Position numbers and translations under genes: made by a program. From positions 1 through 64,000 of the forward strand of contig JAHIVC010000097.1 in assembly GCA_018816945.1 (NCBI GenBank): DNA of 64,000 nucleotides, in the 5' to 3' direction. The notes under the pieces are model-generated. The model was not told where the DNA came from. It did no database searches and saw nothing but the letters and a program-made list of their open reading frames with translations. The DNA comes from Bacteroidota bacterium (GTDB taxonomy: Bacteria > Bacteroidota > Bacteroidia > Bacteroidales > GCA-2711565). Position 1 is the first letter of the stretch; the number at the start of each line of letters is the position of its first letter. Below, piece by piece: positions 24,665 to 33,697 of the stretch.

Positions 24665-25882
24665 ATGAAGACAGAAAAGACGAACTTTAATCCTGCAAAT
24701 CAGATTCAGGATTTAGAACAATTTGGTGAGTTTGGGGGCGTAAATCCTGCGATAACGGATTCTGCTACTTTTACATTTATGCAGGCAAAAACGATGCTTG
24801 AGACTTTCACAGGAGAGGAGAAAGGATGCTTCTTATATTCAAGGCACTGGAACCCGAGCAATAAATTTTTAGCTGATGCGATGGCTGCAATGGAAGGAAC
24901 GGAAGCAGCCTGGGTTACTGCTTCAGGGATGGGGGCCATTACCAATGCAATCATGCAAATTTGTAATAGTGGCGATCATATTGTGGCTAGTCGTACCATT
25001 TACGGAGGAAGTTATGCTTTTTTGAAGAATTATCTGCCTAAATTCAATATCACGGTAACATTTGTGGATATAACGAACATAGAGCGTGTTAAAAGTGCCA
25101 TTCAGGAAAATACCAAAATTGTTTATACTGAAAGTATGACCAACCCATTGCTTCAAATTTCGGATATTCCAACATTGGCTGAAATTGCAAATAAGGCCGG
25201 TATTCAATTGATGGTTGATAATACTTTTACTCCGATGATCATTTCTCCGGCAAAACTGGGTGCGCATATTGTTGTGTATAGCATGACCAAATTTATAAAT
25301 GGTAAAAATGATTGTGTTGCAGGTGCTATATGTGGAACTACTGAATTTATCAGTTCATTGATAGATGTAAACAATGGTACTTCAATGTTGTTGGGCCCGG
25401 TATTGGATCCTTTGCGTTCGTCTTCAATTTTAAAGAACTTACATACTTTGCATATCCGCATGAAGCAACATAGCTATAATGCCATGTATCTTGCTCAATT
25501 CTTACAAAAAACCGGACTTAAAGTAATATATCCGGGTTTGCCCGAGCATCCCCAGCACGAATTATTTAAAAGTATCATGAGTAAAAAATATGGATTTGGC
25601 GGGTTGATTGCCATCGATGTGAACAATGCTGATGATGCCGGTAATTTAATGGAATTAATGGAAAAAGCAGGAGTAGGTTACTTAGCAGTAAGTTTAGGTT
25701 ATTTTAAAACATTGTTTAGTAACTCCGGCAAAAGTACTTCTTCCGAGGTTCCTGAAAGTGAGCAAAAGGAAATGGGTATGTCAGAGGGGTTAATTCGTTT
25801 CTCCGTCGGTTTAGACGATGATATCGAACGCACGGCTCAAAAAATTGAAGTGTGTTTGAAGGCAGCGAATTTATTGTCATAA
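24665..25882 (+). CDS. Cys/Met-metabolism PLP enzyme (methionine gamma-lyase / O-acylhomoserine sulfhydrylase type)
   Basis: A 405-residue fold-type I PLP enzyme of normal family length. Schiff-base Lys209 is in YSMTKFINGKND; PLP-phosphate residues Tyr59 and Arg61 are in LYSRHWNPSN; the ring-stacking position is in RTIYGGSYAFL (about 110-120); Asp185 binds the pyridine N (MVDNTFTP); the C-terminal Arg is in LIRFSVGLDD. The Cys typical of methionine gamma-lyase in the YGCT motif is replaced by Gly (YGGS), so a lyase call is not safe. Transcribed alone after a MITE-like element. It is the second such enzyme in 10 kb; the first (15944) is only distantly similar. Confidence 0.9.
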   Translation: MKTEKTNFNPANQIQDLEQFGEFGGVNPAITDSATFTFMQAKTMLETFTGEEKGCFLYSRHWNPSNKFLADAMAAMEGTEAAWVTASGMGAITNAIMQICNSGDHIVASRTIYGGSYAFLKNYLPKFNITVTFVDITNIERVKSAIQENTKIVYTESMTNPLLQISDIPTLAEIANKAGIQLMVDNTFTPMIISPAKLGAHIVVYSMTKFINGKNDCVAGAICGTTEFISSLIDVNNGTSMLLGPVLDPLRSSSILKNLHTLHIRMKQHSYNAMYLAQFLQKTGLKVIYPGLPEHPQHELFKSIMSKKYGFGGLIAIDVNNADDAGNLMELMEKAGVGYLAVSLGYFKTLFSNSGKSTSSEVPESEQKEMGMSEGLIRFSVGLDDDIERTAQKIEVCLKAANLLS

Positions 25883-25976
25883 ACAGCTTCATATACTTAG
25901 GTTAGTTGCAGTACTCATCGTGTGCTGCAACTTTTTTTATGCTTAAAATCTTGTCACTTTTAGAACGAATATAAAT

Positions 25977-26029
25977 TGCATAAATAATGCATACAAATTC
26001 AATTAATATGCATTTAATTGTTATTTTTG
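25977..26029 (+). promoter_or_regulatory. Candidate ArgR operator and promoter before the GNAT gene
   Basis: TGCATAAATAATGCA at 25977-25991 is a palindrome (TGCAT/ATGCA arms), followed by another ATGCAT at about 26008-26013. A TATTTTTG -7 element lies at 26022-26029, about 46 bp before the start. The operator resembles in size and symmetry the one before argR. Confidence 0.4.
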
Positions 26030-26074
26030 CTTAATTAACCTAAATAAATCGCATAAAATTACAATCCTATACCA

Positions 26075-26680
26075 ATGATCGTATCTAAAGAATTCATCGT
26101 TTCAGTTTCAAATGAGAAACATATCCATTTTGCCAGAGAAATAGAACTTCTGATTGAGCAAGCTACAAATGAAAAAAGTGTTGGTTTAAATCTAAAGAAG
26201 GGACACTATATTGATGAGAGGCTCATCAAAGGCGATGCAATAATCGCGACGAAGCAAGGTCGTTTGGCCGGGTTTTGTTATTTACGAAAGAGAGAGGATA
26301 AAAATTTGTTATCGATATCGGGTATTGTTGTGGCTCCGCAGTTTCGGAAATTAGGGCTCGCTAAAGCGATAATCAGGGAAGCTTTTGAATTGGTTAGGAA
26401 AAAATATCCAAATGCCAAATTGTTTAGTTTAACAAATAGCCCTGAAATAATGAATGTTAATAGCCATCATGGTTATAAACCGATTAATTATAATAAATTA
26501 AGTACTTCTGAGTCTTTTTGGGAAGAATGTTCGGAATGCCCTAATTATAATTTCTTAAAGAGAAATAATAATAACAGATGTCTGTGTACGGCAATGTTGT
26601 TCAATCCATTTAGTTTTAATATTGAGGATGAACTTGAATTAAATGATCAGGCAGTTCAAAAAAATGCTAAGGTGAGTTAA
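26075..26680 (+). CDS. GNAT-family N-acyltransferase, possibly of the arginine pathway
   Basis: A 201-residue acetyl-CoA-dependent acyltransferase. The acyl-CoA binding motif is in SGIVVAPQFRKLGLAKAIIREAF (about residues 86-108), following the beta4 strand. The C-terminal tail has two Cys clusters (ECSECPNYNF and NRCLCTAMLF). Bacteroidota N-acylglutamate synthase-like proteins encoded beside argR have a similar Cys-rich tail, from memory of the family. With argR 400 bp downstream, a role in the first acyl-transfer step of arginine synthesis is a reasonable inference. The substrate is not proven; no other arg gene is in the window. Confidence 0.75.
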   Translation: MIVSKEFIVSVSNEKHIHFAREIELLIEQATNEKSVGLNLKKGHYIDERLIKGDAIIATKQGRLAGFCYLRKREDKNLLSISGIVVAPQFRKLGLAKAIIREAFELVRKKYPNAKLFSLTNSPEIMNVNSHHGYKPINYNKLSTSESFWEECSECPNYNFLKRNNNNRCLCTAMLFNPFSFNIEDELELNDQAVQKNAKVS

Positions 26681-26736
26681 GAACTATACGTGGCTATAGT
26701 GTTTTAATCAAGTAATATATAAGATGTTTGAAATTA

Positions 26737-26835
26737 GACACAACCTGCCGGCCGCAGGCAGGGATTCAAGACACAACCTGCCGGCCGCAGGCAGGGATTT
26801 AAGACACAACCTGCTGGCCGCAGGCAGGGATTCAA
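26737..26835. repeat. 33-bp tandem repeat, three copies
   Basis: Unit GACACAACCTGCCGGCCGCA + GGCAGGGATTCAA, at 26737, 26770 and 26803, with one or two mismatches per copy. Each unit contains a CCTGC..GCAGG palindrome. The period is a multiple of three, which keeps a repetitive frame open by chance. Downstream words (ATTCAAGA, ACACAAG) are a degenerate continuation. Confidence 0.85.
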
Positions 26836-27038
26836 TACACAAGATTCAAGACGCAAGATTCAAGATTCAAGACTCAAGACACAAGATTCAAGACTCAAGG
26901 CACAAGACAAGACACATTCATAACTCATAATTCATAACTCTAACGTCTTATTAGCTCAAAAGGCTAAATTCTAGACATACTGAACCAGTTTCATTAGAAA
27001 TGCTTAGATCGAATTGAGGTTGATATTTATCTAATTAT

Positions 27039-27061
27039 TGTATATTTATACAGTATTTTTG
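27039..27061 (+). promoter_or_regulatory. argR promoter with candidate ARG box
   Basis: TGTATATTTATACA at 27039-27052 has TGTAT/ATACA arms and is the size and shape of an ArgR operator. It directly precedes TATTTTTG (27054-27061), a good -7 element, 17 bp before the argR start. Binding here would block initiation, so autorepression is likely. Confidence 0.5.
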
Positions 27062-27078
27062 CTTTAATTTTCAATTAA

Positions 27079-27534
27079 ATGAATAATAAACAACTACGTA
27101 AAGTCAGGGTTAAAGAAATGATTCGCGATAATATTATCAGCAGTCAGGATGATTTGCTAAAGCTTTTACGGGACGAAGGTTTTAGTTTAACCCAGGCAAC
27201 TTTGTCGCGCGATTTGAAGAAAATGAAAATCTCGAAAGTTGCATACACCGATAATACCTATCGTTATATTATTCCAAAAGATTCCCCTTCTAAACCAAAG
27301 TCAGGTAACAGGGGTTTTGTTTCCCTCGAATTTTCCGGACATATGGCCGTTGTAAGAACTTTGGCAGGATATGCGAGTCCTATGGCGGTTTTGATGGATA
27401 ACAGTCCTTCCGATTTATTTACAGGAACAATCGCCGGAAGGGATACCATTTTCGTTGCCTTAAATGAAAAAAATATGGACCGGGAAAAGTTCAAAATTTA
27501 TTTGGAGAACCTTCTGTCGGACAATGAAGATTAG
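27079..27534 (+). CDS. argR: Arginine repressor ArgR
   Basis: A 151-residue arginine-responsive DNA-binding protein. The N-terminal winged helix (1-70) shows VRVKEMIRDN...SQDDLLKLLRDEGFSLTQATLSRDLKKMKI, the classical ArgR reading head with the SxRDLK recognition motif. The C-terminal oligomerisation and arginine-binding domain has SPSDLFTGTIAGRDTIFVAL, with the GTIAGxDT loop that contacts arginine. Length is standard. It is monocistronic, ended by an intrinsic terminator. Targets probably include itself and the GNAT gene upstream. Confidence 0.96.
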   Translation: MNNKQLRKVRVKEMIRDNIISSQDDLLKLLRDEGFSLTQATLSRDLKKMKISKVAYTDNTYRYIIPKDSPSKPKSGNRGFVSLEFSGHMAVVRTLAGYASPMAVLMDNSPSDLFTGTIAGRDTIFVALNEKNMDREKFKIYLENLLSDNED

Positions 27535-27554
27535 TTAATTTTTAAATAAAAATC

Positions 27555-27590
27555 AAAAAAACCATCCTGAAAATTCGGGATGGTTTTTTT
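27555..27590 (+). terminator. argR intrinsic terminator
   Basis: Arms AAACCATCC (27559-27567) and GGATGGTTT (27578-27586), extended by A/T pairs, with T-run to 27590 and A-run before it, so it can work in both directions. The arms and loop are identical to the hairpin at 29518-29553. Confidence 0.9.
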
Positions 27591-27724
27591 GTGTACCAAA
27601 AATAGAAATAATTTAATGGGTAAAAATGCGGTTTTAGGAATAAAAGATTTGATTCAGCCTTTAAACATTTTATGAGTTGTTAAATTCCTACTTTTTTTAA
27701 GTCAATTGTATCAAAAATATATAT

Positions 27725-27732
27725 TATATTTG
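27725..27732 (+). promoter_or_regulatory. -7 element of the TrmB-like regulator gene
   Basis: TATATTTG matches TAnnTTTG and lies 30 bp before the ATG. No exact -33 TTTG is seen. Confidence 0.4.
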
Positions 27733-27761
27733 CTAGTAGTAATAAGCAACTAATAAAAAAT

Positions 27762-28604
27762 ATGAACGATACACATATAAGCTATCTCATGGAATTAGGT
27801 CTTAGTAAACTTCAGGCCAAAATATATCTTGAATTACTCAGAATGCCAAATCAAACAGGATATAGGATTGCACAGAGTTTGAATGAACCGGTTGCCAATA
27901 CCTATAAAGCACTCGAAATGCTTATAAACAAGGGGGTTAGCATTGTGGATGAATCGGGGCCGAAGAAAAAATATGCTGTACTTTCAATTGAGAATTTTTT
28001 GAATCAAATTGAAAGCAGCTTCACGAACAAACGAAAGTTTATTGAGGATGAATTTAAAAAGATAAAACCATCGCCCGCTCAGCATGGCATTTTTAAAATC
28101 GAAAATATTGGACAACTGTATGAAGTAGCCAAGGCTATTATAAAAAATGCAACAGATATTATTGCAATTGATAGTACCTCGTTGCCCTTAGAAACTCTCA
28201 AATCATATTTGGAGCTATCAGCGAAAAAAGGAGTTCAGGTTATTGTAAAAACCTATCGAGAAATAACCATCACAGGCTGTGAAATAGTTTACGCCGAGAA
28301 AAACGATCTTAAACTTAGTGAACCTCCATTTCAGTATTTTACCATTACCTGTCCAGGCTATGATTACTTATCCGCCTTACTTAACATTGAGAATGAATCT
28401 ATCATTGAGGCCATAAGTAGTAAAAGTAAATACTTATCGTTTATGGTTTATAACGGTATGTTTTCTGAATTTGCCCTCACGAAAATATTATCAAGCTTGA
28501 AGGATAATATGGCACCCAATAACATTCTGGATGAGTGGGAAGGGATGTCCACAATCCGGCCAAGTAAAATTAATGCAACAAAAAGTTATTTCACTTCAAG
28601 TTAA
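27762..28604 (+). CDS. TrmB-family transcriptional regulator
   Basis: A 280-residue protein with an N-terminal TrmB-type winged helix (LMELGLSKLQAKIYLELLRMPNQTGYRIAQSLNEPVANTYKALEMLI, split here at residues about 6-55). The middle part (about 110-230) looks like the PLD-like ligand domain that follows in short TrmB proteins, with no sugar-binding extension. TrmB proteins are commonest in archaea; bacterial ones regulate transport or lipid genes. The CPBP protease gene begins 23 bp downstream, so they form a unit and the regulator may control it. The ligand is unknown. Confidence 0.75.
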   Translation: MNDTHISYLMELGLSKLQAKIYLELLRMPNQTGYRIAQSLNEPVANTYKALEMLINKGVSIVDESGPKKKYAVLSIENFLNQIESSFTNKRKFIEDEFKKIKPSPAQHGIFKIENIGQLYEVAKAIIKNATDIIAIDSTSLPLETLKSYLELSAKKGVQVIVKTYREITITGCEIVYAEKNDLKLSEPPFQYFTITCPGYDYLSALLNIENESIIEAISSKSKYLSFMVYNGMFSEFALTKILSSLKDNMAPNNILDEWEGMSTIRPSKINATKSYFTSS

Positions 28605-28627
28605 AATTTAAACATTAAAACAATGCT

Positions 28628-29497
28628 ATGAAAAAAACAGATTTATCCCTAAAAAGTATTTGGCTTAGCCCTCTAATGAAAATCATTATTTGTGGTCTGG
28701 CTTGTATTCTGTTACCTATTCTAATCAATAAATTAATACTGGAAAGCCTATTCCAATTTATTGGCTTCAATGAAAACTTAAGCAGGGCAATACGTGCAAT
28801 CATCTCGGCCTTTATACTGATGCCATTGTTATATCATTATGTATTAACTAAATTTTATAAGCAAAAACCATTTGATATAAAAGCACTAAATCCATGGTCA
28901 GGAGTTTTTTGGTTTGCCGTTTCTGTGCTTTTTATTGGATTGGTTTATTTCATTTTTATACTATTAGGTTTTATTCAAGTGACCGAATTCATATCACCTA
29001 AACTCTTATTGGTGAACGGAATTTTAATAATGAGCATGGTGATTATTGAAGAAATATTCTTTAGAGGGATATTTTATAATATTATTGAGGGTCGTTGGGG
29101 AACACTTGTTGCACTTCTGACATCTTCCATTCTTTTTGGAGTAATGCACCTACCTAATGAAAATACAAGCATAGCGAGTTTTTTAAGTGCGATCTCCGGT
29201 GGAATAGTTCTTGGTATCCTTTATACCTATACCAAAAATTTATTAGCACCAATCACATTTCATTTTGGCTGGAACTTAACACAAGTTTTATTGGGCTATG
29301 GGTTATCGGGTGGAAACGAATTTGCTGATTCTTACCTTTTGAAGTTTAAAACTTCAGGATCGGACATCATTACAGGAGGTGTTTCCGGAATTGAAAACTC
29401 TATTTTAGTTAGCATCCTTCTCTTCATCTTATTTTTGATTTTATTTAAGATGAGCCGTCAGGCAAGGTTGCTGGTGCCTGCGAAGAAAGATGCTTAA
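28628..29497 (+). CDS. CPBP-family intramembrane metalloprotease
   Basis: A 289-residue polytopic membrane protein of the CAAX protease/bacteriocin-processing (Abi, Rce1-like) family. The catalytic motifs are visible: EEIFFRG near residues 140-146, GVMHLPNE (His) near 174 and HFGWNLTQ near 216-223. At least seven hydrophobic segments can be counted. Substrates are unknown. In bacteria such proteins are linked to bacteriocin immunity or processing. It is the second gene after the TrmB-like regulator and ends just before a terminator. Confidence 0.9.
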   Translation: MKKTDLSLKSIWLSPLMKIIICGLACILLPILINKLILESLFQFIGFNENLSRAIRAIISAFILMPLLYHYVLTKFYKQKPFDIKALNPWSGVFWFAVSVLFIGLVYFIFILLGFIQVTEFISPKLLLVNGILIMSMVIIEEIFFRGIFYNIIEGRWGTLVALLTSSILFGVMHLPNENTSIASFLSAISGGIVLGILYTYTKNLLAPITFHFGWNLTQVLLGYGLSGGNEFADSYLLKFKTSGSDIITGGVSGIENSILVSILLFILFLILFKMSRQARLLVPAKKDA

Positions 29498-29517
29498 GTG
29501 ATTTAAAAAATTTTAAC

Positions 29518-29553
29518 AAAAAAACCATCCTGAAAATTCGGGATGGTTTTTTT
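29518..29553. terminator. Bidirectional terminator between CPBP and gcvP genes
   Basis: Arms AAACCATCC (29522-29530) and GGATGGTTT (29541-29549) with A-run before and T-run after. It lies between convergent genes and can serve both. Its stem and loop match the argR terminator base for base. Confidence 0.9.
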
Positions 29554-29568
29554 GCAATATTGATTTTT

Positions 29569-32436
29569 TTAATCCATATAATTCTCAATGGGCTGACAAG
29601 TACAAATCAAATTCCTGTCGCCTAAAGCATCATCGATTTTTGTTACCGTTGGCCAGTACTTATCGTTATGCGACCATGGTTTTGGATAAACAGCTTTTTG
29701 TCTTGAATAGGGGAACTTCCAATCATCAGAAGTTGCCATTTCAGCCGTGTGAGGTGCATTATGAACCACATTATTATCCTTTGCAGCAGTTCCATTTTCT
29801 ATTTCCCGAATCTCTTCGCGAATGGAAATCATGGCATCAATAAATCGGTTCAACTCATAAAGTGGTTCGCTTTCGGTTGGCTCAACCATCAAAGTGCCAT
29901 GAACAGGGAATGCAACTGTTGGTGCATGAAAACCGTAATCCATTAAGCGTTTGGCTATATCGATGACCGGCATATCAGCAGTTTTGAAAAATTCATTACA
30001 ATCCAATATCATTTCGTGGGCAACCCTGTTGTGTTTTCCGGTATACAAAATCTTGTAATGACCTTCAAGGCATGTTTTCAGATAATTGGCATTTAAAATG
30101 GCGTATTTTGTTGCCTCTGTCAATCCCTTACCACCCAGTAATTTGATATACCCGTAGGAAATCGGCAATACCAAAGCACTTCCGTAAGGTGCTGCAGAAA
30201 CTGCACTGGTACCTTTAGCATCTTTACCATAAATATGTTTTGGTAAAAAGTCGACCAAATGAGCAGCAACTCCAATTGGGCCGACACCCGGTCCACCACC
30301 ACCGTGAGGAATGGCAAAAGTTTTATGCAAATTTAAGTGGCAAACATCCGCTCCAATAACTCCGGGGTTTGTTAGGCCCACCTGCGCATTCATATTGGCT
30401 CCATCCATATAAACCTGTCCGCCGTTTTCGTGAATGATATCCATAATTTCCAAAATTCCTTCTTCGAATACGCCGTGGGTGGATGGATAAGTCACCATTA
30501 AGGCACCCAAATTATCTTTGTGCTCTTCAGCTTTAGCTCTTAAATCCACTAAGTCGATATTACCATTTTCGTCGCATTTGGTAACTACAACCTTCATTCC
30601 GGCCATAACTGCACTTGCAGGATTGGTTCCGTGTGCCGATGATGGAATTAAACAAATGGTACGATGATATTCATTTCTGCTACGATGGTATTCGCGAATC
30701 ACGTTTAATCCTGCATATTCTCCTGAAGCTCCTGAATTTGGCATGAACGATATGGCAGCAAAGCCGGTAATTTCGCACAAATCTTTTCCTAAATTTTCAA
30801 CCAACTCCAAGAAACCTTCGGCCTGATCGGCAGGCACAAAAGGATGAATTGCGCCAAATTCGGGCCAACTGATCGGGAACATTTCAGCACCTGCGTTTAG
30901 TTTCATGGTGCACGATCCCAACGGGATCATCGAACGATTCAACGACAAATCTTTAATTTCCAATTTTTTAATATATCTCATCATTTCAGTTTCTGAATGA
31001 TAAGAGTTGAAAACCTCATTGGTTAAGAATTTACTGCTTCGTTGAAGCTTTTCCTGAACTTTTATTTCCTGACAGGTTTTACAGATAGGGGTGTCGAAAA
31101 GATGTTTTCCTTTTGATTTGGCCAGAACATATAAAATCTCTTGTACTTCAGGACGACCGGTAGTTTCATCAATGCTGATCCCGATATGGGTATCATCAAT
31201 ATACCTGAAGTTTATTTGATGTTCTTCGGCAATTTTTCTTAAATCAGCAATCTTAACATTTTCCGGTAACTTAACTTTTAAGGTATCGAATAAATATTCA
31301 TTTTCTTGCTCGTACCCATAAACCATCATTTCTTTTCCCAAACAAACAGCCAAACAATGAATATCTGCGGCTATGTCAGTCAATCCTCTTGGTCCATGAT
31401 ATACTGCATACATACTTGCCATAATTGCAAGCAGGGCCTGAGCAGTACAAATATTTGAAGTGGCACGTTCGCGCTTGATATGTTGCTCACGAGTTTGCAG
31501 GGCCATTCGTAAGGCTCGGTTTCCATTCGCATCCTGTGATATTCCAATGATCCGGCCCGGGATATTTCGTTTGAATGCCTCTGTAACAGCAAGGAAAGCA
31601 GCATGAGGGCCACCATAACCCATCGGAATTCCAAATCGTTGGGTTGAACCTAAAACTACGTCGGCACCCCACTCACCGGGAGGGGTTAACAAAGTCAAAC
31701 TGAGAAGATCGGCTGCAGCAATAACACTGATACCGCTTTCATGGGCCTTTTCGGTAAATTTCCTGAAATCGTGAATGGCACCAAATTGATCAGGATATTG
31801 AACGATGGCACCAAATATATTTTCGTTGAATTCAAAGTCGGTATGATTGCCAAATACCAAACCTATATCAAGCGAAGTTGCCCTGTTTTTTAGTACATCA
31901 ATGGTTTGAGGAAATAAAGTATCGGATACAAAAAATTGTGAAGCACCGCTTTTTACCATGGCACGGGAGCGACTATTAAATAGCATGATCATGGCTTCGG
32001 CAGCTGCAGTGGCTTCGTCGAGCAATGATGCGTTGGCAATGGGTAAGCCGGTTAAATCCGAAATCATGGTTTGGAAATTCAGCAAAGCCTCAAGGCGGCC
32101 CTGTGAAATTTCTGCCTGATAAGGAGTATAAGAAGTATACCATCCCGGGTTTTCCAGTATATTTCGGATAATTACCGCAGGCGAAATGGTATTGTAATAT
32201 CCTTGACCTATATAGGTTCTGAAGATTTTATTTTTTGAAGCGATTTGTTTGATATGATTTAAATATTCAAACTCATTCATTCCGGAAGGTAAATTCAAAG
32301 GTTTTTTAAGACGAATGGTTCTTGGAACAGTTTCGTCGATTAAGGCATCCAAAGAAGCAACCTTAATTTTTTGAAGCATTTTAAATGTTTCGGTTTCTCG
32401 CGGACCATTGTGCCGGCTAACAAAATTCTTAATCAT
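29569..32436 (-). CDS. gcvP: Glycine dehydrogenase (decarboxylating), P protein
   Basis: A 955-residue PLP enzyme that decarboxylates glycine and passes the aminomethyl group to lipoyl-H protein. The single-chain (alpha/beta fused) form, with the catalytic Lys in [18 protein letters not shown] near residue 700 and the N-terminal SRHNGP start typical of GcvP. The N-terminal pseudo-domain contains [13 protein letters not shown] and [10 protein letters not shown]. Length is standard. It is transcribed alone here; gcvT is 5 kb away on the other strand and gcvH is not in the window. A -7 element TATCTTTG lies at 32500-32493. No glycine riboswitch was recognised upstream. Confidence 0.98.
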   Translation of the reverse strand: MIKNFVSRHNGPRETETFKMLQKIKVASLDALIDETVPRTIRLKKPLNLPSGMNEFEYLNHIKQIASKNKIFRTYIGQGYYNTISPAVIIRNILENPGWYTSYTPYQAEISQGRLEALLNFQTMISDLTGLPIANASLLDEATAAAEAMIMLFNSRSRAMVKSGASQFFVSDTLFPQTIDVLKNRATSLDIGLVFGNHTDFEFNENIFGAIVQYPDQFGAIHDFRKFTEKAHESGISVIAAADLLSLTLLTPPGEWGADVVLGSTQRFGIPMGYGGPHAAFLAVTEAFKRNIPGRIIGISQDANGNRALRMALQTREQHIKRERATSNICTAQALLAIMASMYAVYHGPRGLTDIAADIHCLAVCLGKEMMVYGYEQENEYLFDTLKVKLPENVKIADLRKIAEEHQINFRYIDDTHIGISIDETTGRPEVQEILYVLAKSKGKHLFDTPICKTCQEIKVQEKLQRSSKFLTNEVFNSYHSETEMMRYIKKLEIKDLSLNRSMIPLGSCTMKLNAGAEMFPISWPEFGAIHPFVPADQAEGFLELVENLGKDLCEITGFAAISFMPNSGASGEYAGLNVIREYHRSRNEYHRTICLIPSSAHGTNPASAVMAGMKVVVTKCDENGNIDLVDLRAKAEEHKDNLGALMVTYPSTHGVFEEGILEIMDIIHENGGQVYMDGANMNAQVGLTNPGVIGADVCHLNLHKTFAIPHGGGGPGVGPIGVAAHLVDFLPKHIYGKDAKGTSAVSAAPYGSALVLPISYGYIKLLGGKGLTEATKYAILNANYLKTCLEGHYKILYTGKHNRVAHEMILDCNEFFKTADMPVIDIAKRLMDYGFHAPTVAFPVHGTLMVEPTESEPLYELNRFIDAMISIREEIREIENGTAAKDNNVVHNAPHTAEMATSDDWKFPYSRQKAVYPKPWSHNDKYWPTVTKIDDALGDRNLICTCQPIENYMD

Positions 32437-32492
32437 TTTATTAATATTATCGTTATGTATTTGTAGGAAAAAATGAACTTAATTGTTGCCGG

Positions 32493-32500
32493 CAAAGATA
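32493..32500 (-). promoter_or_regulatory. gcvP -7 promoter element
   Basis: On the minus strand TATCTTTG matches TAnnTTTG, 57 bp before the gcvP start. No exact -33 TTTG at the right spacing. Confidence 0.45.
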
Positions 32501-32868
32501 AATAATCTTTGTTGATATCGGGATCGTTTTTTACAGATTTGTGAATAAATTCACAGTAAAATATTTAACTGTATGATATGTTCTGGTGGGTTATTAACTG
32601 TATTTGCCGCTTTAGTTGAAATTTTCTGAACTAAATTTCAAGAGGCAACGATGAGGGATCAATATTTTTACTATATTTAACACATAAATTCTTCCGGTAA
32701 AGACATAAGCTGTTGATTAAGAATTATACTCCCCCGCTCGACGGCATGTGCATTGACGCCAGATTAATGGCCGAATTTTGAATTTAACAAAAAAAATCCC
32801 GAAGTGCGGTGAAAAATGTCTTTATTCTCATTAAATATGCGGAGAATATTTCGTGTATATACCAGTTT

Positions 32869-33436
32869 GGCTGAGGCTGAGAGAAGTTCGGCGCCATTTG
32901 TAATTCAATATGTCTGGTGTGAATTTGGCTTCGGCTACGCTCAGCCATCCTGTATTAATTCATAGCTCCAGTTGTTCGAAGTATGTAAAATGAATGATGT
33001 AGGTGGTGCGAAGTTTTGTGTGATTGGCATTGTGGGTAAGTTAATATCGCACGAGATAAAAGTTAGTTTTCAACTAAGGAAAAAACTAATTCGGCTGAGG
33101 CTGAGAAAAGTTTGGCGCCATTTACAATTCAATATATCTGGGGTAAATTTGGCTTCGGCTACGCTCAGCCACCCTGTATTAATTCATAGCGCAAGTTGTT
33201 CGAAGCATGTAAAATAAATGATGATGTGGTGCGAAGTTTTGTGTGATTGGCATTGTGGGTAAGTTAATATCGCATGAGATAAAAGTTAGTTTTCAACTAA
33301 GGAAAAAACTAATTCGGCTGAGGCTGAGAGAAGTTCGGCACCATTCCTGACTGCCGTCAGGCAAGTTGCAATTCAATATGTATAGTGTAAATTTGGCTTC
33401 GGCTACGCTCAGCCACCCTGTATTAATTCATAGCGC
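32869..33436. repeat. Tandem repeat, about 224-bp unit, 2.5 copies
   Basis: The unit begins GGCTGAGGCTGAGA and occurs at 32869, 33093 and 33316 (periods 224 and 223). Each copy contains GGCTTCGGCTACGCTCAGCC, an imperfect inverted complement of its own start, so each copy can fold into a 70-80-bp stem structure. Copies 1 and 2 are full and about 90% alike by eye; copy 3 stops after TTCATAGCGCA and carries an extra palindrome (CCTGAC-TGCC-GTCAGG, 33346-33361). Confidence 0.85.
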
Positions 33437-33697
33437 AAAAAAAAATAGCACTATTCTTATATTCTCAATTTTGCAGAACGAACGATATACAATATATAAA
33501 GTATATTAGCCTGTAAATAAACCGGGCACAAAAACATGCAGAGCAAGTATCGAAAAATTTATATATAACGGATCACATACTCCCATAGCCTTTGTCGGAA
33601 TTTACTGTTGATAAAATGTTGATAACGAATTCGAAAATATTAATACTTTTACGCCTTAATACCTTGCGTTAAAGCTTTAGTTTGTTAATTTTACATC

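Larger units (their letters stand above)
26681..27078. other. Repeat-filled gap between GNAT and argR genes
   Basis: The 398-bp gap holds a 33-bp tandem repeat array (26737-26835), CAAGATTCAAGA-type low-complexity sequence to about 26914, copies of the AACTCAT/AATTCAT words (about 26918-26941), and then the argR promoter region. The open frame at 26724-26930 is a translation of the repeats. Confidence 0.75.
32437..33697. other. Repeat-rich 1.26-kb intergenic region
   Basis: Between gcvP and the divergent bifunctional-nuclease gene. 32437-32640 holds the gcvP promoter region. 32641-32868 has no recognisable feature. 32869-33436 is a tandem repeat with a period of 223-224 bp. 33437-33697 is AT-rich and should contain the next promoter. 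The frame at 32972-33217 lies in the repeat and shows no protein character. The region could make an RNA, but nothing in it matches a family I know. Confidence 0.6.

Noticed and set aside
26724-26930. 68-codon plus-strand open frame
   Set aside because: The protein is a translation of 33-bp and shorter tandem repeats (repeated H-N-L-P-A-A-G-R-D), not a gene.
32972-33217. 81-codon plus-strand open frame
   Set aside because: It lies inside the 224-bp tandem repeat, spans parts of two units and shows no protein-like character.
32437-33697. Glycine riboswitch before gcvP
   Set aside because: No tandem glycine-aptamer pattern was recognised; the only structured DNA is the 224-bp repeat on the far side.
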